Assembly (NCBI GenBank): GCA_022564935.1
Contig: JADFKM010000016.1
Coordinates: forward strand, 1-33,775
Reading direction: 5' to 3'
DNA length: 33,775 nucleotides
Source: Candidatus Dadabacteria bacterium
GTDB taxonomy: Bacteria > Desulfobacterota_D > UBA1144 > Nemesobacterales > JADFKM01
Shown: positions 6,852-17,041 of the stretch, in pieces
Numbering within the stretch: the first letter of the stretch is position 1
Layout of the letters: the number at the start of each line of letters is the position of its first letter
Position numbers and translations under genes: made by a program
The notes under the pieces: generated by a model
Seen by the model: the letters and a program-made list of their open reading frames with translations, nothing else
Told to the model about the DNA's origin: nothing
Databases searched by the model: none

Positions 6852-7745
6852 ATGATTCCCGAGGTTGAAAAATTCAGGGTCTTCCTTGCCTATGAAAGAA
6901 ATTATTCTGGAAATACTCTAAGGGCTTATTTAAGTGACTTAAAGGGATTTATTAATTTTCTTATCGATAGAGAATTAGCTTTCCGCGACGGCGAGTTGGA
7001 CATCGTTTCTGTGGACGACCTGACCGTGAGGGCCTATATTGCTTCTCTTCACTCCTTGAATTCTAAGAGGTCCGTTTCGAGAAAACTGGCCGCCATAAGG
7101 ACGTTTTTCGATTTTCTCATGAGGGATAACCCTCTTGAGTATAACCCTGCTAGGATTGTCCCCACCCCTAAGATCGAAAAAAAACTGCCGACTTTTTTGA
7201 CGGTCGATGAGGTTTTTAAACTCCTCGAGGCTGATTTCAGCGCGAGCGCTCTCGGCCTAAGGGACAAGGCAATACTCGAGGTTCTTTACTCTAGCGGCAT
7301 CAGGGTGAATGAGCTCCACCTCCTCGACATCGATGATGTTAAGCTCTCCGAATTGCTCGTGAGGGTGTATGGTAAGGGGGGTAAGGAGCGGATCGTTCCG
7401 ATAGGTCGCAAGGCAGCCCATGCCTTGAGCGGCTATTTCGATAAGAGGCACGAGCTTAAGCCGAAGGGGGAGTTCGTGTTCGTAAACCGTTTTGGAGGCA
7501 GGCTTACGAGCAGGAGCGTCGGTAGGGTTGTGAAAAAGTATGCTGTAGTAGCGGGGGTTCCTAAAAATGTACACCCGCATGTGCTCAGACACAGCTTTGC
7601 CACCCATCTGCTTGGAAACGGGGCGGATCTGAGGTCGATCCAGGAGATGCTCGGGCACTCAAGCCTGTCGACCACGCAGTCCTACCTCCACTTGTCAATT
7701 GAAAAAATTATGGAAATATATGACAAGACACATCCTAGGGCATAG
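6852..7745 (+). CDS. xerC: Tyrosine recombinase XerC/XerD family
   Basis: 297 residues, the normal Xer length. The N-terminal SAM-like core-binding domain (1-100) begins with the typical ERNYSGNTLRAYLSDL. The catalytic domain has Arg151 (SSGIRVNEL), a Lys in the VYGKGGKER beta-hairpin, His243-x-x-Arg246 (HVLRHSF), His269 (LGHSS) and nucleophile Tyr278. Family role: resolution of chromosome dimers at dif with a partner recombinase. Its place directly before hslV-hslU matches the codV/xerC-clpQ-clpY order known from other bacteria and argues for housekeeping Xer rather than a phage integrase. No Shine-Dalgarno precedes the ATG; a promoter abuts it. XerC versus XerD naming rests on context. Confidence 0.9.
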   Translation: MIPEVEKFRVFLAYERNYSGNTLRAYLSDLKGFINFLIDRELAFRDGELDIVSVDDLTVRAYIASLHSLNSKRSVSRKLAAIRTFFDFLMRDNPLEYNPARIVPTPKIEKKLPTFLTVDEVFKLLEADFSASALGLRDKAILEVLYSSGIRVNELHLLDIDDVKLSELLVRVYGKGGKERIVPIGRKAAHALSGYFDKRHELKPKGEFVFVNRFGGRLTSRSVGRVVKKYAVVAGVPKNVHPHVLRHSFATHLLGNGADLRSIQEMLGHSSLSTTQSYLHLSIEKIMEIYDKTHPRA

Positions 7746-7754
7746 AGAGATATT

Positions 7755-8285
7755 ATGAAGATTCACGGAACTACTATTGTTTGCGTTAAAAAAGACGGGA
7801 AGATGGCAATGGGGGGGGACGGACAAGTGACCCTTGGCCAGACATCCCTCAAGCACACGGCGGTGAAAGTGAGAAAAGTCCACGAAGACAAGATCCTTAC
7901 GGGTTTTTCGGGTGCGACTGCCGATGCGTTCACTCTGTTTGATAAGTTCGAAACCAAGCTGGATGAGTATAGGGGAAACCTCCGAAGGGCGGCGGTGGAG
8001 CTTGCCCGGGACTGGCGTACAGACAGGATTCTCAGAAGGCTGGAGGCGCTTTTGACGGTTGCCGACAAGGAATTCATGTTTATAATATCCGGTAGCGGTG
8101 ATGTGATAGAGCCTGATGACGATGTGATTGCCATAGGCTCAGGCGGTCCGTACGCTCAGGCCGCGGCGAAGGCGCTCCTGAGGCATTCAGAGTTGGAAGC
8201 CAAGGGAATAGTTGAGCAGGCGCTGCGAATTGCCTCCGAGATATGCATATACACAAACGACACTATAGTAGTTGAAGAGCTTTGA
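7755..8285 (+). CDS. hslV: ATP-dependent protease, proteolytic subunit HslV
   Basis: 176 residues, 9 bp after xerC and 10 bp before hslU. HslV is the N-terminal threonine peptidase ring that degrades unfolded proteins fed by HslU. The catalytic Thr is Thr6 in GTTIVCV, so a five-residue propeptide must be removed, as in many non-enterobacterial HslV proteins. [37 protein letters not shown] and the C-terminal ICIYTND...VEEL are family hallmarks, and the length is standard. Confidence 0.97.
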   Translation: MKIHGTTIVCVKKDGKMAMGGDGQVTLGQTSLKHTAVKVRKVHEDKILTGFSGATADAFTLFDKFETKLDEYRGNLRRAAVELARDWRTDRILRRLEALLTVADKEFMFIISGSGDVIEPDDDVIAIGSGGPYAQAAAKALLRHSELEAKGIVEQALRIASEICIYTNDTIVVEEL

Positions 8286-8295
8286 GGTGAAATGA

Positions 8296-9621
8296 ATGAA
8301 TCCGACCTTTTTTACTCCAAGAGAGATAGTTTCGGAGCTTGACAAATACATTGTTGGGCAGAACAAGGCCAAGCGCTCCGTCGCCATAGCCCTGCGAAAC
8401 CGCTGGAGGCGTCAGAGGGTCAGTCCCGAGCTGCGGGATGAGATCGCTCCCAAGAACATATTGATGATGGGCCCCACGGGAGTGGGCAAGACCGAGATTG
8501 CCCGAAGACTTGCAAAGCTGGCTCAGGCCCCGTTTTTAAAGGTCGAGGCTTCAAAGTTTACCGAAGTAGGCTACGTGGGCAGGGATGTCGAGAGTATGAT
8601 AAGGGACCTGACCGACATAGCGGTAAAAATGGTGACCGACGGAGAAAAGCAGACCCTCAGGGCTAAGGCCGAGGAGATGGCCGAGGAGAGGGTGCTTGAC
8701 CTGTTGTACCCCAGGGCCGGTGCGGATGAAGCCTCTGAGGGTACAGACGATACCAGGGAGAAGATGAGAAAGCTCCTGCGTGACGGCAAGCTCAATGAGA
8801 GATTGGTGGACGTCGAGGTTAATACAAAGAACCTTCCCATACAGGTGTTCACCCCATCGGGAATAGAGGAGATGGATGTGAACATATCCGACATGCTTGG
8901 AAGCCTGTTTCCAAAGCGCACGAAGAAGAGGAAGGTAAAGGTGACCGAGGCGATGGATTTGCTGGTTCAGGAAGAGGCGAATAAGCTTGTGGATATGGAT
9001 AAGGTCGTGAAGTTGGCGGTGGAAAGGGTTGAGCAGTCCGGGATCATATTCATAGACGAGATCGACAAGGTGGCCGGGCGCGAGAGCGGGGGCGGCCCGG
9101 ACGTTTCCCGTGAAGGAGTACAGAGAGACCTGTTGCCGATAATCGAGGGATGTACCGTGAATACCAAGCACGGCATGGTGCGCACCGACCATATTCTTTT
9201 CATCGGGGCCGGGGCGTTTCATGTATCAAAGCCCTCCGACCTTATCCCCGAGTTACAGGGAAGGTTCCCCATCAGGGTGGAGCTTGACCCCCTTACCAAA
9301 GAAGATTTCGTCTTGATACTCAGGGAGCCTAAGAACGCACTGGTTAAGCAGTATGTTGAGCTCCTCAAGACCGAGGAGATCGAACTGGTTTTCACCGAGG
9401 ACGCCATTTGCGAGCTTGCCGAGATCGCAGCCAGCGTCAATGAGAGTACGGAGAACATCGGGGCTCGGAGGCTCTATACGATATTGGAGAAAACCCTTGA
9501 CGAGATATCGTTTAACGCCCCCGACCTCTCAAAGGAAAAGCTGGTGATTGACGCCGTCTACATTAGGGAAAAAATAGCCGATATTGTCAAGGACAAAGAC
9601 CTGAGCCGTTATATCTTGTAG
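8296..9621 (+). CDS. hslU: ATP-dependent protease, ATPase/unfoldase subunit HslU
   Basis: 441 residues. The start at 8296 has a GAGGTGA site 5 nt upstream; the ATG at 8292 is in another frame. AAA+ ATPase that unfolds substrates and threads them into HslV. N-terminal [16 protein letters not shown] is canonical. Walker A is GPTGVGKTE (about 59-67). The intermediate I-domain covers about residues 105-240. Walker B is IIFIDEIDK with Asp254/Glu255. The sensor-2 region is IGARRLYT. The C-terminal tail DLSRYIL is the family peptide that inserts into HslV to activate it. Confidence 0.97.
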   Translation: MNPTFFTPREIVSELDKYIVGQNKAKRSVAIALRNRWRRQRVSPELRDEIAPKNILMMGPTGVGKTEIARRLAKLAQAPFLKVEASKFTEVGYVGRDVESMIRDLTDIAVKMVTDGEKQTLRAKAEEMAEERVLDLLYPRAGADEASEGTDDTREKMRKLLRDGKLNERLVDVEVNTKNLPIQVFTPSGIEEMDVNISDMLGSLFPKRTKKRKVKVTEAMDLLVQEEANKLVDMDKVVKLAVERVEQSGIIFIDEIDKVAGRESGGGPDVSREGVQRDLLPIIEGCTVNTKHGMVRTDHILFIGAGAFHVSKPSDLIPELQGRFPIRVELDPLTKEDFVLILREPKNALVKQYVELLKTEEIELVFTEDAICELAEIAASVNESTENIGARRLYTILEKTLDEISFNAPDLSKEKLVIDAVYIREKIADIVKDKDLSRYIL

Positions 9622-9663
9622 CTCTCCTCAGCCTTTGTGTATTCCATAAGCTAGAAAAAAGTC

Positions 9664-10542
9664 ATGGATGAGTTGATTCAAAAAGCTCAAACATTAATTG
9701 AGGCTCTCCCGTATATAAGGGAGTTCTACGGGAAAACCATAGTCGTGAAGTACGGTGGGAGCATAGGGGGAGAGGAGCTGTTTAACTTCGCCAGCGACAT
9801 AGTGCTCATGAGGTATGTGGGGATGAACCCGGTAGTCGTACACGGCGGAGGGCCTCAGATAGGGAACTTTATGTCCCGCCTTGGGATTGAGTCGGAGTTT
9901 ATAGCCGGACTGCGGGTCACGGACGAGCTGACTATGGAGATAACGCTGATGGTTCTGATAGGGAAGGTAAACACCGAGATTGTAACGGCAATCAACACCC
10001 ACGGGAGCAGGGCAGTCGGGATTTCGGGCAACGCGGCCACGACTATCATGGCTAAGAAGATCGATATTTCAAAGGTGGTGTCCGATAAAAAAGACCTTCC
10101 AAAGGATGCGGACCTGGGCATGGTGGGGGAGGTGGAGAAGATTTCTCCCGAGCTTATAAACACCCTCCAGGCCTCGGGGTTCATCCCCGTGATCGCCCCG
10201 ATCGGGTTCGATGAGGGGGGCAAGTCTTACAATATCAACGCCGATCACGTGGCCGGTAAAATAGCGGGAGCGCTTCAAGCGGAAAAACTGGTGCTGCTAA
10301 CCGATGTGGCCGGTATAACGGACGGGGGAAATAAGCTCATCTCTTCGTTGTCGAAGCGTACTGCGATGGAGCTTATCGACAGCGGGGTGATATCGAGCGG
10401 GATGATACCTAAGGTAGGCTGCGCCCTTGACGCCCTCCAATATGGCGTGCGCAAGGTGCACATCATTGACGGCAGGGTAGAGCGGGCGTTGATCCTAGAG
10501 ATCTTTACCGATTCGGGCATAGGTACCGAAATCGTGCTATGA
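9664..10542 (+). CDS. argB: Acetylglutamate kinase
   Basis: 292 residues of the amino acid kinase family. It phosphorylates N-acetylglutamate, the second step of arginine synthesis. KYGGSIGG near the start binds phosphate, VVHGGGPQIG and the GLRVTDE segment form the substrate site, and ISSGMIPKVGCALDAL is the usual C-terminal signature. The extra N-terminal helix before IVVKYGG (residues 1-24) is a feature of arginine-inhibited hexameric enzymes, so feedback inhibition is likely, though inferred. The stop overlaps the argD ATG by 4 nt. No clear Shine-Dalgarno is seen before the ATG. Confidence 0.95.
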   Translation: MDELIQKAQTLIEALPYIREFYGKTIVVKYGGSIGGEELFNFASDIVLMRYVGMNPVVVHGGGPQIGNFMSRLGIESEFIAGLRVTDELTMEITLMVLIGKVNTEIVTAINTHGSRAVGISGNAATTIMAKKIDISKVVSDKKDLPKDADLGMVGEVEKISPELINTLQASGFIPVIAPIGFDEGGKSYNINADHVAGKIAGALQAEKLVLLTDVAGITDGGNKLISSLSKRTAMELIDSGVISSGMIPKVGCALDALQYGVRKVHIIDGRVERALILEIFTDSGIGTEIVL

Positions 10543-11738
10543 ATACCGACACACTGAGATCAAAGTTCGAAAGGTATGTGATGAGCACCTACAGCCGCTT
10601 CCCGGTAGCCCTTGTGCGCGGGAAGGGGAGCTGGGTTTGGGATGTGGAGGGAAAGAAGTACCTGGACTTTACTTCCGGGATAGCTGTAAACAGCCTCGGC
10701 CACAGCCATCCGATGATCATCAAAGCGGTGCAGGAGCAGTCAAAGAAGCTCATACACTCCTCAAACCTCTTCTACAACGAGTCTCAGGTGGAGCTGGCCG
10801 AAATTCTTGTGAAGAACTCCTTTGCCGACAAGGTTTTTTTTTGCAATACGGGAACCGAAGCCAACGAAGGGGCCATAAAACTGGCGCGCAGGTGGGGGCG
10901 CGCTAACGGCGGGAGGTACAGAATCATCGCGGCTCACGGCTCTTTCCATGGCAGGACAATGGGTTCGCTGAGCGTTACGGGGCAGAAGGTCTATCATGAC
11001 GGTTTCAAGCCGCTTGTTCCAGGCATGAAGTTCGTTGGCTACGGCAAGGTGAAGTCCCTGCGTAAGGCACTCGATGACAGCAGGGTTTGCGCGGTGATCG
11101 TCGAGCCCATACAGGGCGAGAACGGAGTGGTAATACCGCCCCGGGACTACCTGAGAGAGGTTAGGGAGCTGTGCACGGAAAAGGGCGTCCTCTTGATACT
11201 GGATGAGGTTCAGGTTGGGTTGGGGAGGACGGGAAGGCTCTTTGCCTATGAGCACACGAACGTCGTGCCGGACGTGATGACGCTCGCCAAATCCCTTGGA
11301 GGCGGGGTGCCGGCAGGAGCCGTTCTTGCCACCGATGAGGTGGCAGTTCATTTTACGCCCGGCTCACACGGCTCCACCATGGGGGGAAACCCCCTTGCCA
11401 TGCACACGGCCAGTGTTTTTATAAATACCTTGATTGGTGACGGGCTTTTGGATAACGCCGCAAGAATGGGAGATTATTTCCTCGACGCCCTGAGCTCCAT
11501 AGGCGCTAAATACAAGGGCATGGTAAAAGACGTCAGGGGGATGGGGCTTATCCTTGGAGTGGAGCTTAGATCGGCCGATATGGGCCCGGAGCTGTTTTCG
11601 AGCTGTCTTGAGAGGGGTTTTTTGTATATACCCACCGTAGAAAAAGTGATTAGGATTCTCCCACCGCTTAATGTGAGTACTGAAGAGATCGATTTTGCCT
11701 TGGAAGCGCTCGACTGCGCGTTTGGAGAGCTATCTTGA
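10539..11738 (+). CDS. argD: Acetylornithine aminotransferase
   Basis: 399 residues, class III PLP aminotransferase that converts N-acetylglutamate semialdehyde to N-acetylornithine. Visible landmarks: the [13 protein letters not shown] opening, [15 protein letters not shown] (phosphate contact), HGSFHGRT, the [13 protein letters not shown] Asp that holds the pyridine nitrogen, and Lys251 in [13 protein letters not shown] as the Schiff-base lysine. STMGGNPLA completes the family pattern. Start and stop overlap the neighbours (ATGA with argB, TTGA with argF), indicating a tightly coupled operon. Succinyl-diaminopimelate or ornithine side activity is possible, but the operon supports arginine. 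Confidence 0.95.
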   Translation: MNTDTLRSKFERYVMSTYSRFPVALVRGKGSWVWDVEGKKYLDFTSGIAVNSLGHSHPMIIKAVQEQSKKLIHSSNLFYNESQVELAEILVKNSFADKVFFCNTGTEANEGAIKLARRWGRANGGRYRIIAAHGSFHGRTMGSLSVTGQKVYHDGFKPLVPGMKFVGYGKVKSLRKALDDSRVCAVIVEPIQGENGVVIPPRDYLREVRELCTEKGVLLILDEVQVGLGRTGRLFAYEHTNVVPDVMTLAKSLGGGVPAGAVLATDEVAVHFTPGSHGSTMGGNPLAMHTASVFINTLIGDGLLDNAARMGDYFLDALSSIGAKYKGMVKDVRGMGLILGVELRSADMGPELFSSCLERGFLYIPTVEKVIRILPPLNVSTEEIDFALEALDCAFGELS

Positions 11739-12679
11739 CAGCGCGTCACTTCCTCAGCATTTTTGATCTCACGAAAACGGAGCTTGAGAATTTGATCGAG
11801 AGGACGTTCGTTCTTAAAGACCAAAGAAAGAGCGGCGTGCCTAACGGCTCTCTAACCGGCAAAACTATAGGGCTCCTTTTTGAAAAGCTTTCCACCCGGA
11901 CAAGGACGTCCTTCGAGGTTGGGATCAATGATATGAGTGGCCGGTCGATCTTTTTCAACCCCCGCGACATGCAGCTTGGAAGAGGAGAAACCATTACCGA
12001 TACGGCCAGGGTGCTCTCTTCGTATCTCGACGGGGTCATAATACGCACCTACGCCCAGCAGAGGATAGCGGAGTTTGCCTCTTATTCGTCGGTGCCTGTA
12101 ATAAACGCCCTGACCGACCTGGAGCACCCCTGCCAGATCGTGTCAGACTTGTTCAGCATTAAGGAGGCCGGCCTTAACATAGAAGATATGAAGCTCGCCT
12201 ACGTTGGGGACGGCAATAATATAGCTAATTCATTGATCGGCGCCGCTTCAATCCTGGGTTTTAACCTTGCCGTAGCCACCCCCGAAGGGTTCGAGCCTGA
12301 CCCTGCAATAGTGGAGAGGGCAGGGCACACGTCCGGTGCGAATATTGAGATTTTACGCGACCCGAAAGAAGCCGCCACAAACTCCGATGTTTTGTACACC
12401 GACGTGTGGGTGAGCATGGGGCAGGAAAGCAGTCAAGAACGCAGCCGTGAGATGTTTTTGCCATACCGGATAAATTCAAAGCTCGTTTCGCTGCTCAAGC
12501 CCGGCGCTCTCGTGATGCACTGCCTTCCGGCGCACAGGGGGCAGGAGATAACGGCTGAGGTGATTGACGGGCCGGGCTCCATTGTTTTCACTCAGGCCGA
12601 GAACAGGCTCCACGGGGGTAAGGCCGTACTCGAGATGTTTCTGGGAACTCACTTGGGCACTCACCTGGACGCTCAGTAG
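11735..12679 (+). CDS. argF: Ornithine carbamoyltransferase
   Basis: 314 residues from a TTG codon that overlaps the argD stop (TTGA). It transfers a carbamoyl group to ornithine to form citrulline. The carbamoyl-phosphate loop is STRTRT at residues 53-58, the HPCQ motif starts at His131, and HCLPAHRG includes Cys263, the ornithine-site signature. DVWVSMGQE is the mobile SMG loop that distinguishes ornithine from aspartate transcarbamoylases. The last 7 nt overlap the end of uvrC on the opposite strand, leaving no room for a separate terminator. Confidence 0.96.
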   Translation: MTARHFLSIFDLTKTELENLIERTFVLKDQRKSGVPNGSLTGKTIGLLFEKLSTRTRTSFEVGINDMSGRSIFFNPRDMQLGRGETITDTARVLSSYLDGVIIRTYAQQRIAEFASYSSVPVINALTDLEHPCQIVSDLFSIKEAGLNIEDMKLAYVGDGNNIANSLIGAASILGFNLAVATPEGFEPDPAIVERAGHTSGANIEILRDPKEAATNSDVLYTDVWVSMGQESSQERSREMFLPYRINSKLVSLLKPGALVMHCLPAHRGQEITAEVIDGPGSIVFTQAENRLHGGKAVLEMFLGTHLGTHLDAQ

Positions 12680-14493
12680 TTTAAGCGCTCTTTTATCAGA
12701 CGGGCCGATTCTTTGTTCATACCCGGCAGCTTGGACAGCTCTTCCGTAGAGGCACGGGCTATTGCCCTCGTATTTCCGAAACGGCGCAGAAGCGCCTGTT
12801 TTCTCTTCGGGCCTATGCCCGGGATGAGGTCGAGCTCCGAAGTGAATGACCTCTTTTTCCTCAGTTTCTTATGGTAAGTAATGGCAAACCTGTGGGCTTC
12901 ATCCCTTATTTCCATAAGGAACAGGAGCTCTTTGGATCCCCTGGGCACCGGCAGGGGGTTTTTCCGTCCCGGTTTGTAAATCTTGTCCCAGTCGTCTTGG
13001 TCTGCGGCTTTTGCAATGGAGGCGAGCGAGACCTTAGCGCTCGATCCGAGCTCCTCAAGCGCTTGTTGCGCAATGTTGAGCTGCCCTTTTCCCCCGTCTA
13101 CGAGCATCAGGTCTGGTAGCTCCCACCCCTCGTCCCCGCTGCGACGCAGCCTCCTTGTGAGGACCTCGTGCATCATCGCGTAGTCATTCGGGCCGGAAAC
13201 CGATTTGATCCTGTATTTTCTGTATTTCTTTTTTGCCGGCTTGCCGTGCTCGAACCTCACCATCGATGCGACGGGCTGGGCGCCCTGGGTGTTTGAGATG
13301 TCGTAGCATTCGATCGAGATGGGAACTCTTGTCAATGAAAGTGACTCTTGAACCTTTTTGAGCAGCTTAAGGGATTTTGCGTTTTCACCGCTCTTTATCT
13401 TATGGCTCTCCTCGGCATTCTTCATCGCCAGCTCAAGGAGCTTTACCTTAGCGCCCCTTTTGGGTTGAATTATTGAAACTCTGCCCCCGCGCTTTTCGCC
13501 GAGCCAGTCGCTCATCACTCCTGTGTCATCAATGTTTACGGGCACGAGTATCTCTTTGGGAATGAACCTGTCTGTGCCGTAGAACTGTCCTAGAAATTCC
13601 CTCACTATTTCCCTATCCTCCCAGTGGATGTTCTTGATGGAAAATTCTGCCTTGTCGACGATCGTGCCGCCCCGGGAATACAGCACCTCAAACTCGACTA
13701 TACCGTCGTCTCTGAAGAACCCGATGATGTCTTTATCGTTGAAGGTACCCGGTATAATTTTTTCTATGTCGATGTTTTTCTTGAGGAGCCTTATCTCATC
13801 CCTGTAATTGGCCGCTTCCTCGTAGCGCATCATGTCGGCGGATCTTTTCATGTTCTCGTTAAGGATTTTTAGTATCTCCTTAACCCTGCCTTTTAAGAAC
13901 ATCTTCGCCCGCTCGACCGTCTCATGGTAGGTGGATTCATCCACCTTCCCTGCGCAGGGGCCGAGGCACAGTTTCAGGTTGTAGTTGAGACACGGTCTCC
14001 TCGAATGGCGTTTGTATTTCCCATCGGTGCAGTCGCGTAAAGGGAATATTTTGTGTATCAGCCTTTTAGTTTGCCGTAGAGTTCCTCCAGAGGAAAAAGG
14101 ACCGAAATATACCGCTCCGTCATTCTTAACCCGTCTTGTGAATGAAAGCCGAGGGACTTTCTCACGGGGGTCTAGCCTGAGCGATGAGTAGGTTTTATCG
14201 TCTTTTAAGAGAATGTTGTATTTGGGCTTGTGTTTTTTTATGAGGGAGTTCTCCAGCAGCAGGGCATCGCGTTCGGTTTCGGTTACAAGGAAATCAACGT
14301 CACATATTTCCTTAACGAGGAAGGGTATCTGGGGCCTGGAGTCTCCGCCGGAGCTTAGAAAATACGTGCGAACCCTGCTTCTTAAGTTTTTTGCTTTACC
14401 TATGTATAAGGCTCTGCCGTGTTTATCTTTCATAAGATAAACGCCGACAGAAGCGGGGAGATTTTTCAGGATTTCGGGTTTTGGAGAGTCCAT
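12673..14493 (-). CDS. uvrC: UvrABC nucleotide excision repair endonuclease subunit C
   Basis: 606 residues, standard UvrC length. It makes the two incisions around bulky DNA lesions after UvrA/UvrB loading. Domains: a GIY-YIG nuclease at the N-terminus (Gly17-Val18-Tyr19, Tyr30-Ile31-Gly32) for 3' incision; four Cys in the region around [14 protein letters not shown]; a UvrB-binding UVR motif ([17 protein letters not shown]); the RNase H-like half with CYDISNTQG and [11 protein letters not shown] for 5' incision; and tandem helix-hairpin-helix motifs ([19 protein letters not shown]). No Shine-Dalgarno precedes the ATG, and an AT-rich TATTAT lies 6 nt before it, hinting at a leaderless or near-leaderless mRNA. 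Convergent with argF. Confidence 0.96.
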   Translation of the reverse strand: MDSPKPEILKNLPASVGVYLMKDKHGRALYIGKAKNLRSRVRTYFLSSGGDSRPQIPFLVKEICDVDFLVTETERDALLLENSLIKKHKPKYNILLKDDKTYSSLRLDPREKVPRLSFTRRVKNDGAVYFGPFSSGGTLRQTKRLIHKIFPLRDCTDGKYKRHSRRPCLNYNLKLCLGPCAGKVDESTYHETVERAKMFLKGRVKEILKILNENMKRSADMMRYEEAANYRDEIRLLKKNIDIEKIIPGTFNDKDIIGFFRDDGIVEFEVLYSRGGTIVDKAEFSIKNIHWEDREIVREFLGQFYGTDRFIPKEILVPVNIDDTGVMSDWLGEKRGGRVSIIQPKRGAKVKLLELAMKNAEESHKIKSGENAKSLKLLKKVQESLSLTRVPISIECYDISNTQGAQPVASMVRFEHGKPAKKKYRKYRIKSVSGPNDYAMMHEVLTRRLRRSGDEGWELPDLMLVDGGKGQLNIAQQALEELGSSAKVSLASIAKAADQDDWDKIYKPGRKNPLPVPRGSKELLFLMEIRDEAHRFAITYHKKLRKKRSFTSELDLIPGIGPKRKQALLRRFGNTRAIARASTEELSKLPGMNKESARLIKERLNY

Positions 14494-14612
14494 ACCAATA
14501 TAATAACAAATTAATCGGTATGAGTTTATAACCTTTGTCTACAATTGTGAATGGGGTTTCTGCCTGTTTTGTTCATATCAAACGGCAGACGCAATTCCGA
14601 ATGCGTTAGAAT

Positions 14613-14876
14613 TCAATAATCTTCGTCAACTGACATTGTAGTTTTGAATTCGATGTTGAACGCTCTCCTTGTCGGTTGTGAGTCCAGTACGTAATAGCCG
14701 CCCCTGACGAAAATGTTCAGTATGGCGAGGGGAGGTCGGGCAATCAAGCTGAGTAATTTGAATGGGTGAATTGCGTCCAGAGGGTCGTATATGGTTATTT
14801 CCCTTTTGCCTTGGCCGAAGGCGATGGAAGTGGACATCATCAAAAAAAGCATTAAAGTAACGAATAGTTTAGTCAT
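14613..14876 (-). CDS. Small exported protein of unknown function (87 aa)
   Basis: An N-terminal signal peptide (about residues 1-22, ending SIAFGQG) is followed by about 65 mature residues with DPLDAIHPFKLLSLIARPPLA, NIFVRGGYYVLDS and an acidic end. No domain I can name. A GGAG ribosome site and a near-consensus promoter directly upstream make it a real gene. The central hydrophobic stretch could associate with membrane. It is encoded 119 bp before uvrC on the same strand, which may be incidental. Confidence 0.7.
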   Translation of the reverse strand: MTKLFVTLMLFLMMSTSIAFGQGKREITIYDPLDAIHPFKLLSLIARPPLAILNIFVRGGYYVLDSQPTRRAFNIEFKTTMSVDEDY

Positions 14877-14919
14877 TCTCCATTCTCCTTGAACTGTTAA
14901 ATATTTAAAGTTCTACTTT

Positions 14920-14948
14920 ATTATAATGATTTAGTACCCTGGAGTCAA
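14920..14948 (-). promoter_or_regulatory. Sigma70-type promoter for the 87-aa exported protein
   Basis: On the minus strand, TTGACT (14943-14948), 17 bp, and consensus TATAAT (14920-14925). The predicted start, near 14913, gives a leader of about 37 nt. Confidence 0.7.
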
Positions 14949-15539
14949 TAGATAAATTGTGTTTGCCGGTGAAGGGGGTTTATCGATCGGGGATTCTCGA
15001 AGCGAATTCACGATTAATAATGCGTTGTTAACCTATTAGTGTTTGATACGGTCTTGGGGACAGTAGTGGTAGAAGAAAAGGCACTGATTATCGAGTCTGT
15101 GAAGGAATTTACTGATATGTGAAACTTTTCTGAAGTTTATTCATATCATATATTAGGTTAAGTACAAAAGGCTGAGCCGCGGCTTTTTTCTTCACTATCC
15201 TGTTGAGATTATAGTGTGTTGTCATGTATACACTAAACCTGTTGCGTAGCGTCGGCGATCAGCCCGTGCTTAAGGTATGAGGGTCATTGCTGTGTAGCAT
15301 ATTTATGGATGAAATATTGTTTCTTACCGAAAGGTGCGAAGCTGGTGTATTGCAGGTAACATTCATAAAAAGTACTTAAACACTGCCAGGGCAAGAGCAG
15401 GCTTCATTACAATTATTGTCTATGGAAACTTATCTAAATTCATCTCGGCAATAATTAGTTGAAATAAGTTATTGCGTAATGGATATATAGATTTTGTATT
15501 TTAGAAAAATAAATACACAAACACAAAGGAGGGAAAGAT
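14949..15539. other. Gene-poor AT-rich stretch with a possible micro-ORF and hairpin
   Basis: About 590 bp between divergent genes. A short plus-strand open frame at 15039-15122 (GTG start, 27 codons) has coding-like composition but no ribosome site. It is followed by an A-run, an imperfect GC hairpin and TTTTTT at about 15166-15187 that could act as a terminator in either direction. Nothing else is recognisable apart from the AT-rich region that must hold the sulfurtransferase promoter. Confidence 0.35.
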
Positions 15540-16385
15540 ATGGCTGATTATGCAAACCCAGAGGTTTTGGTAAGTACAGATTGGGTGGCTGAGCATTCCG
15601 CCGACGCCGGCATCAGGGTCGTTGAATCCGATGAAGACGTGCTGCTGTACGATACCGGGCATGTTCCCGGCGCTGTTAAGATCGACTGGGAAAACGATCT
15701 TCAGGATCAGCTGATACGCGACTACGTCAGCAAGGAGAATTTTGAGATCCTGCTCTCCGAAAAAGGGATAGCTAACGACACTACAGTTGTTTTCTACGGC
15801 GATAAGAGCAACTGGTGGGGGTGTTACGCCTTCTGGACCTTTAAGCTGTTCGGCCATGAGAAGTGCCTGATTATGAACGGGGGGAGGCAGAAATGGATTG
15901 ACGAGAACCGTCCCCTCACAAAGGAAGTTCCCGTGGTTGAGAAAACCGATTATCGGGTTTCGGGAATAAACAATTCCATCAGGGCTTTTCGTGACGACGT
16001 GAAAGCTCACACAGCTTTAAACAGCCCCCTTATCGATGTGCGCTCACCGAAGGAGTACACAGGGGAGCTGGTGCACATGGAGGACTATCCGCAGGAAGGC
16101 GCTCTGCGGGGCGGCCACATACCCGGAGCCAAGAACGTTCCCTGGGCGACGGCGGCAAACGAGGACGGGACGTTCAAATCCGCAGACGAGCTTAAGGACA
16201 TTTATGAGAACACGCAGGGCTTGAAACCCGACGGTGACACAATCGCTTATTGCAGGATTGGGGAGAGGTCCTCGCACACGTGGTTTGTTCTGTCCTACCT
16301 GCTAGGTCATTCCAATGTCAGGAACTACGACGGCTCCTGGACCGAATGGGGCAACCTGGTTCAGGCCCCGATTGAAAAGCCCTAG
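15540..16385 (+). CDS. Thiosulfate sulfurtransferase, two-domain rhodanese (CysA2/SseA type)
   Basis: 281 residues with a strong AAAGGAGGG ribosome site. Two rhodanese domains: an inactive N-terminal one (about 1-135) and an active C-terminal one (about 150-281). The active-site loop is [11 protein letters not shown] with catalytic Cys238, which forms the persulfide; this CRxGERS loop marks thiosulfate-type sulfurtransferases and the actinobacterial CysA2/SseA group. [11 protein letters not shown] and [12 protein letters not shown] are further family marks. It is followed by sufE 134 bp downstream, the same order as sseA-sufE-like genes in mycobacteria, so it may pass sulfur to SufE. Cytoplasmic, with no signal peptide. 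Confidence 0.92.
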   Translation: MADYANPEVLVSTDWVAEHSADAGIRVVESDEDVLLYDTGHVPGAVKIDWENDLQDQLIRDYVSKENFEILLSEKGIANDTTVVFYGDKSNWWGCYAFWTFKLFGHEKCLIMNGGRQKWIDENRPLTKEVPVVEKTDYRVSGINNSIRAFRDDVKAHTALNSPLIDVRSPKEYTGELVHMEDYPQEGALRGGHIPGAKNVPWATAANEDGTFKSADELKDIYENTQGLKPDGDTIAYCRIGERSSHTWFVLSYLLGHSNVRNYDGSWTEWGNLVQAPIEKP

Positions 16386-16400
16386 TCTAAAAACACGCCG

Positions 16401-16430
16401 GGCGCACCCACGTGAAATGGCGGGTGTGCC
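16401..16430 (+). other. Strong stem-loop between sulfurtransferase and sufE
   Basis: GGCGCACCC (16401-16409) pairs with GGGTGTGCC (16422-16430), 9 bp with one G-U and a 12-nt loop. No U-run follows, so it is more likely an mRNA stability or processing element, or a leaky terminator, than a full Rho-independent terminator. Confidence 0.45.
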
Positions 16431-16519
16431 GTGCCGTTTGCCCGGTAGCGAAAAGTCAAATATAATATCTTCTTAGGCGGTGCGAGTTAAATATTGCACT
16501 CCGCCGACGGTGAGTTGCT

Positions 16520-16948
16520 ATGGCAAGAATTCAAGAGATTATCGAGGAGTTTCAGGGCCTTGATTTTAACACGACCCTCGAGATGCTCCTGGATTACGCA
16601 AACAGCCTTCCCGAGCTTCCGGAGGAGTACAAAGAGGCAAGGGACGCCGGGCTTAACCGCGTGCACGAATGCCAGACTCCGGTTTTCATGTGGGTAAACG
16701 TAAAAGACGGCAGAGTCTCGATGCATGCCGATGTGGCAAGGGAGTCTCCCACCGTAAGGGGGTTCGTTTCCATTCTCGTTGACGCCTTCGACGGGGCAAC
16801 GCCCGACGAAGTCGAGCAGGCCCCGAGCAACCTTTTAACGGAAATCGGCCTCGTCAACAAGCTGGGAATGACGCGCACCAGGGGCCTGGGCGCCGTGTAC
16901 GGCCGTTTGAAGAACGATGTGAGGAAAGCCGCCTCCCCAGCTTATTGA
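16520..16948 (+). CDS. sufE: SufE family sulfur acceptor protein
   Basis: 142 residues, usual SufE length. SufE accepts persulfide sulfur and relays it to Fe-S cluster assembly. The N-terminal IQEIIEEFQGLD, the LLDYANSLPELPEE segment, the sulfur-accepting Cys51 in HECQTPVF, and the GLVNKLGMTRTRGLGAVY end are all family features. The position after a thiosulfate sulfurtransferase suggests that the donor here may be the rhodanese instead of, or besides, a cysteine desulfurase. No sufS or sufBCD is visible in the window. Confidence 0.92.
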   Translation: MARIQEIIEEFQGLDFNTTLEMLLDYANSLPELPEEYKEARDAGLNRVHECQTPVFMWVNVKDGRVSMHADVARESPTVRGFVSILVDAFDGATPDEVEQAPSNLLTEIGLVNKLGMTRTRGLGAVYGRLKNDVRKAASPAY

Positions 16949-17041
16949 CTCAACCCATCCGTGCTCGCGCACATTAGTTATGACTTGGTTTTAATTATCA
17001 ACGGTTTTCACTTATCAGTTTTGTGTGAATAAATTTGCTCC

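Noticed and set aside
6852-7745. Tyrosine recombinase near tRNAs as sign of an integrated element
   Set aside because: The gene is followed directly by hslV-hslU, the known housekeeping Xer arrangement, and no attachment-site repeats or phage genes are present.
8551-9222. 223-codon minus-strand open frame inside hslU
   Set aside because: Antisense shadow of a highly conserved gene.
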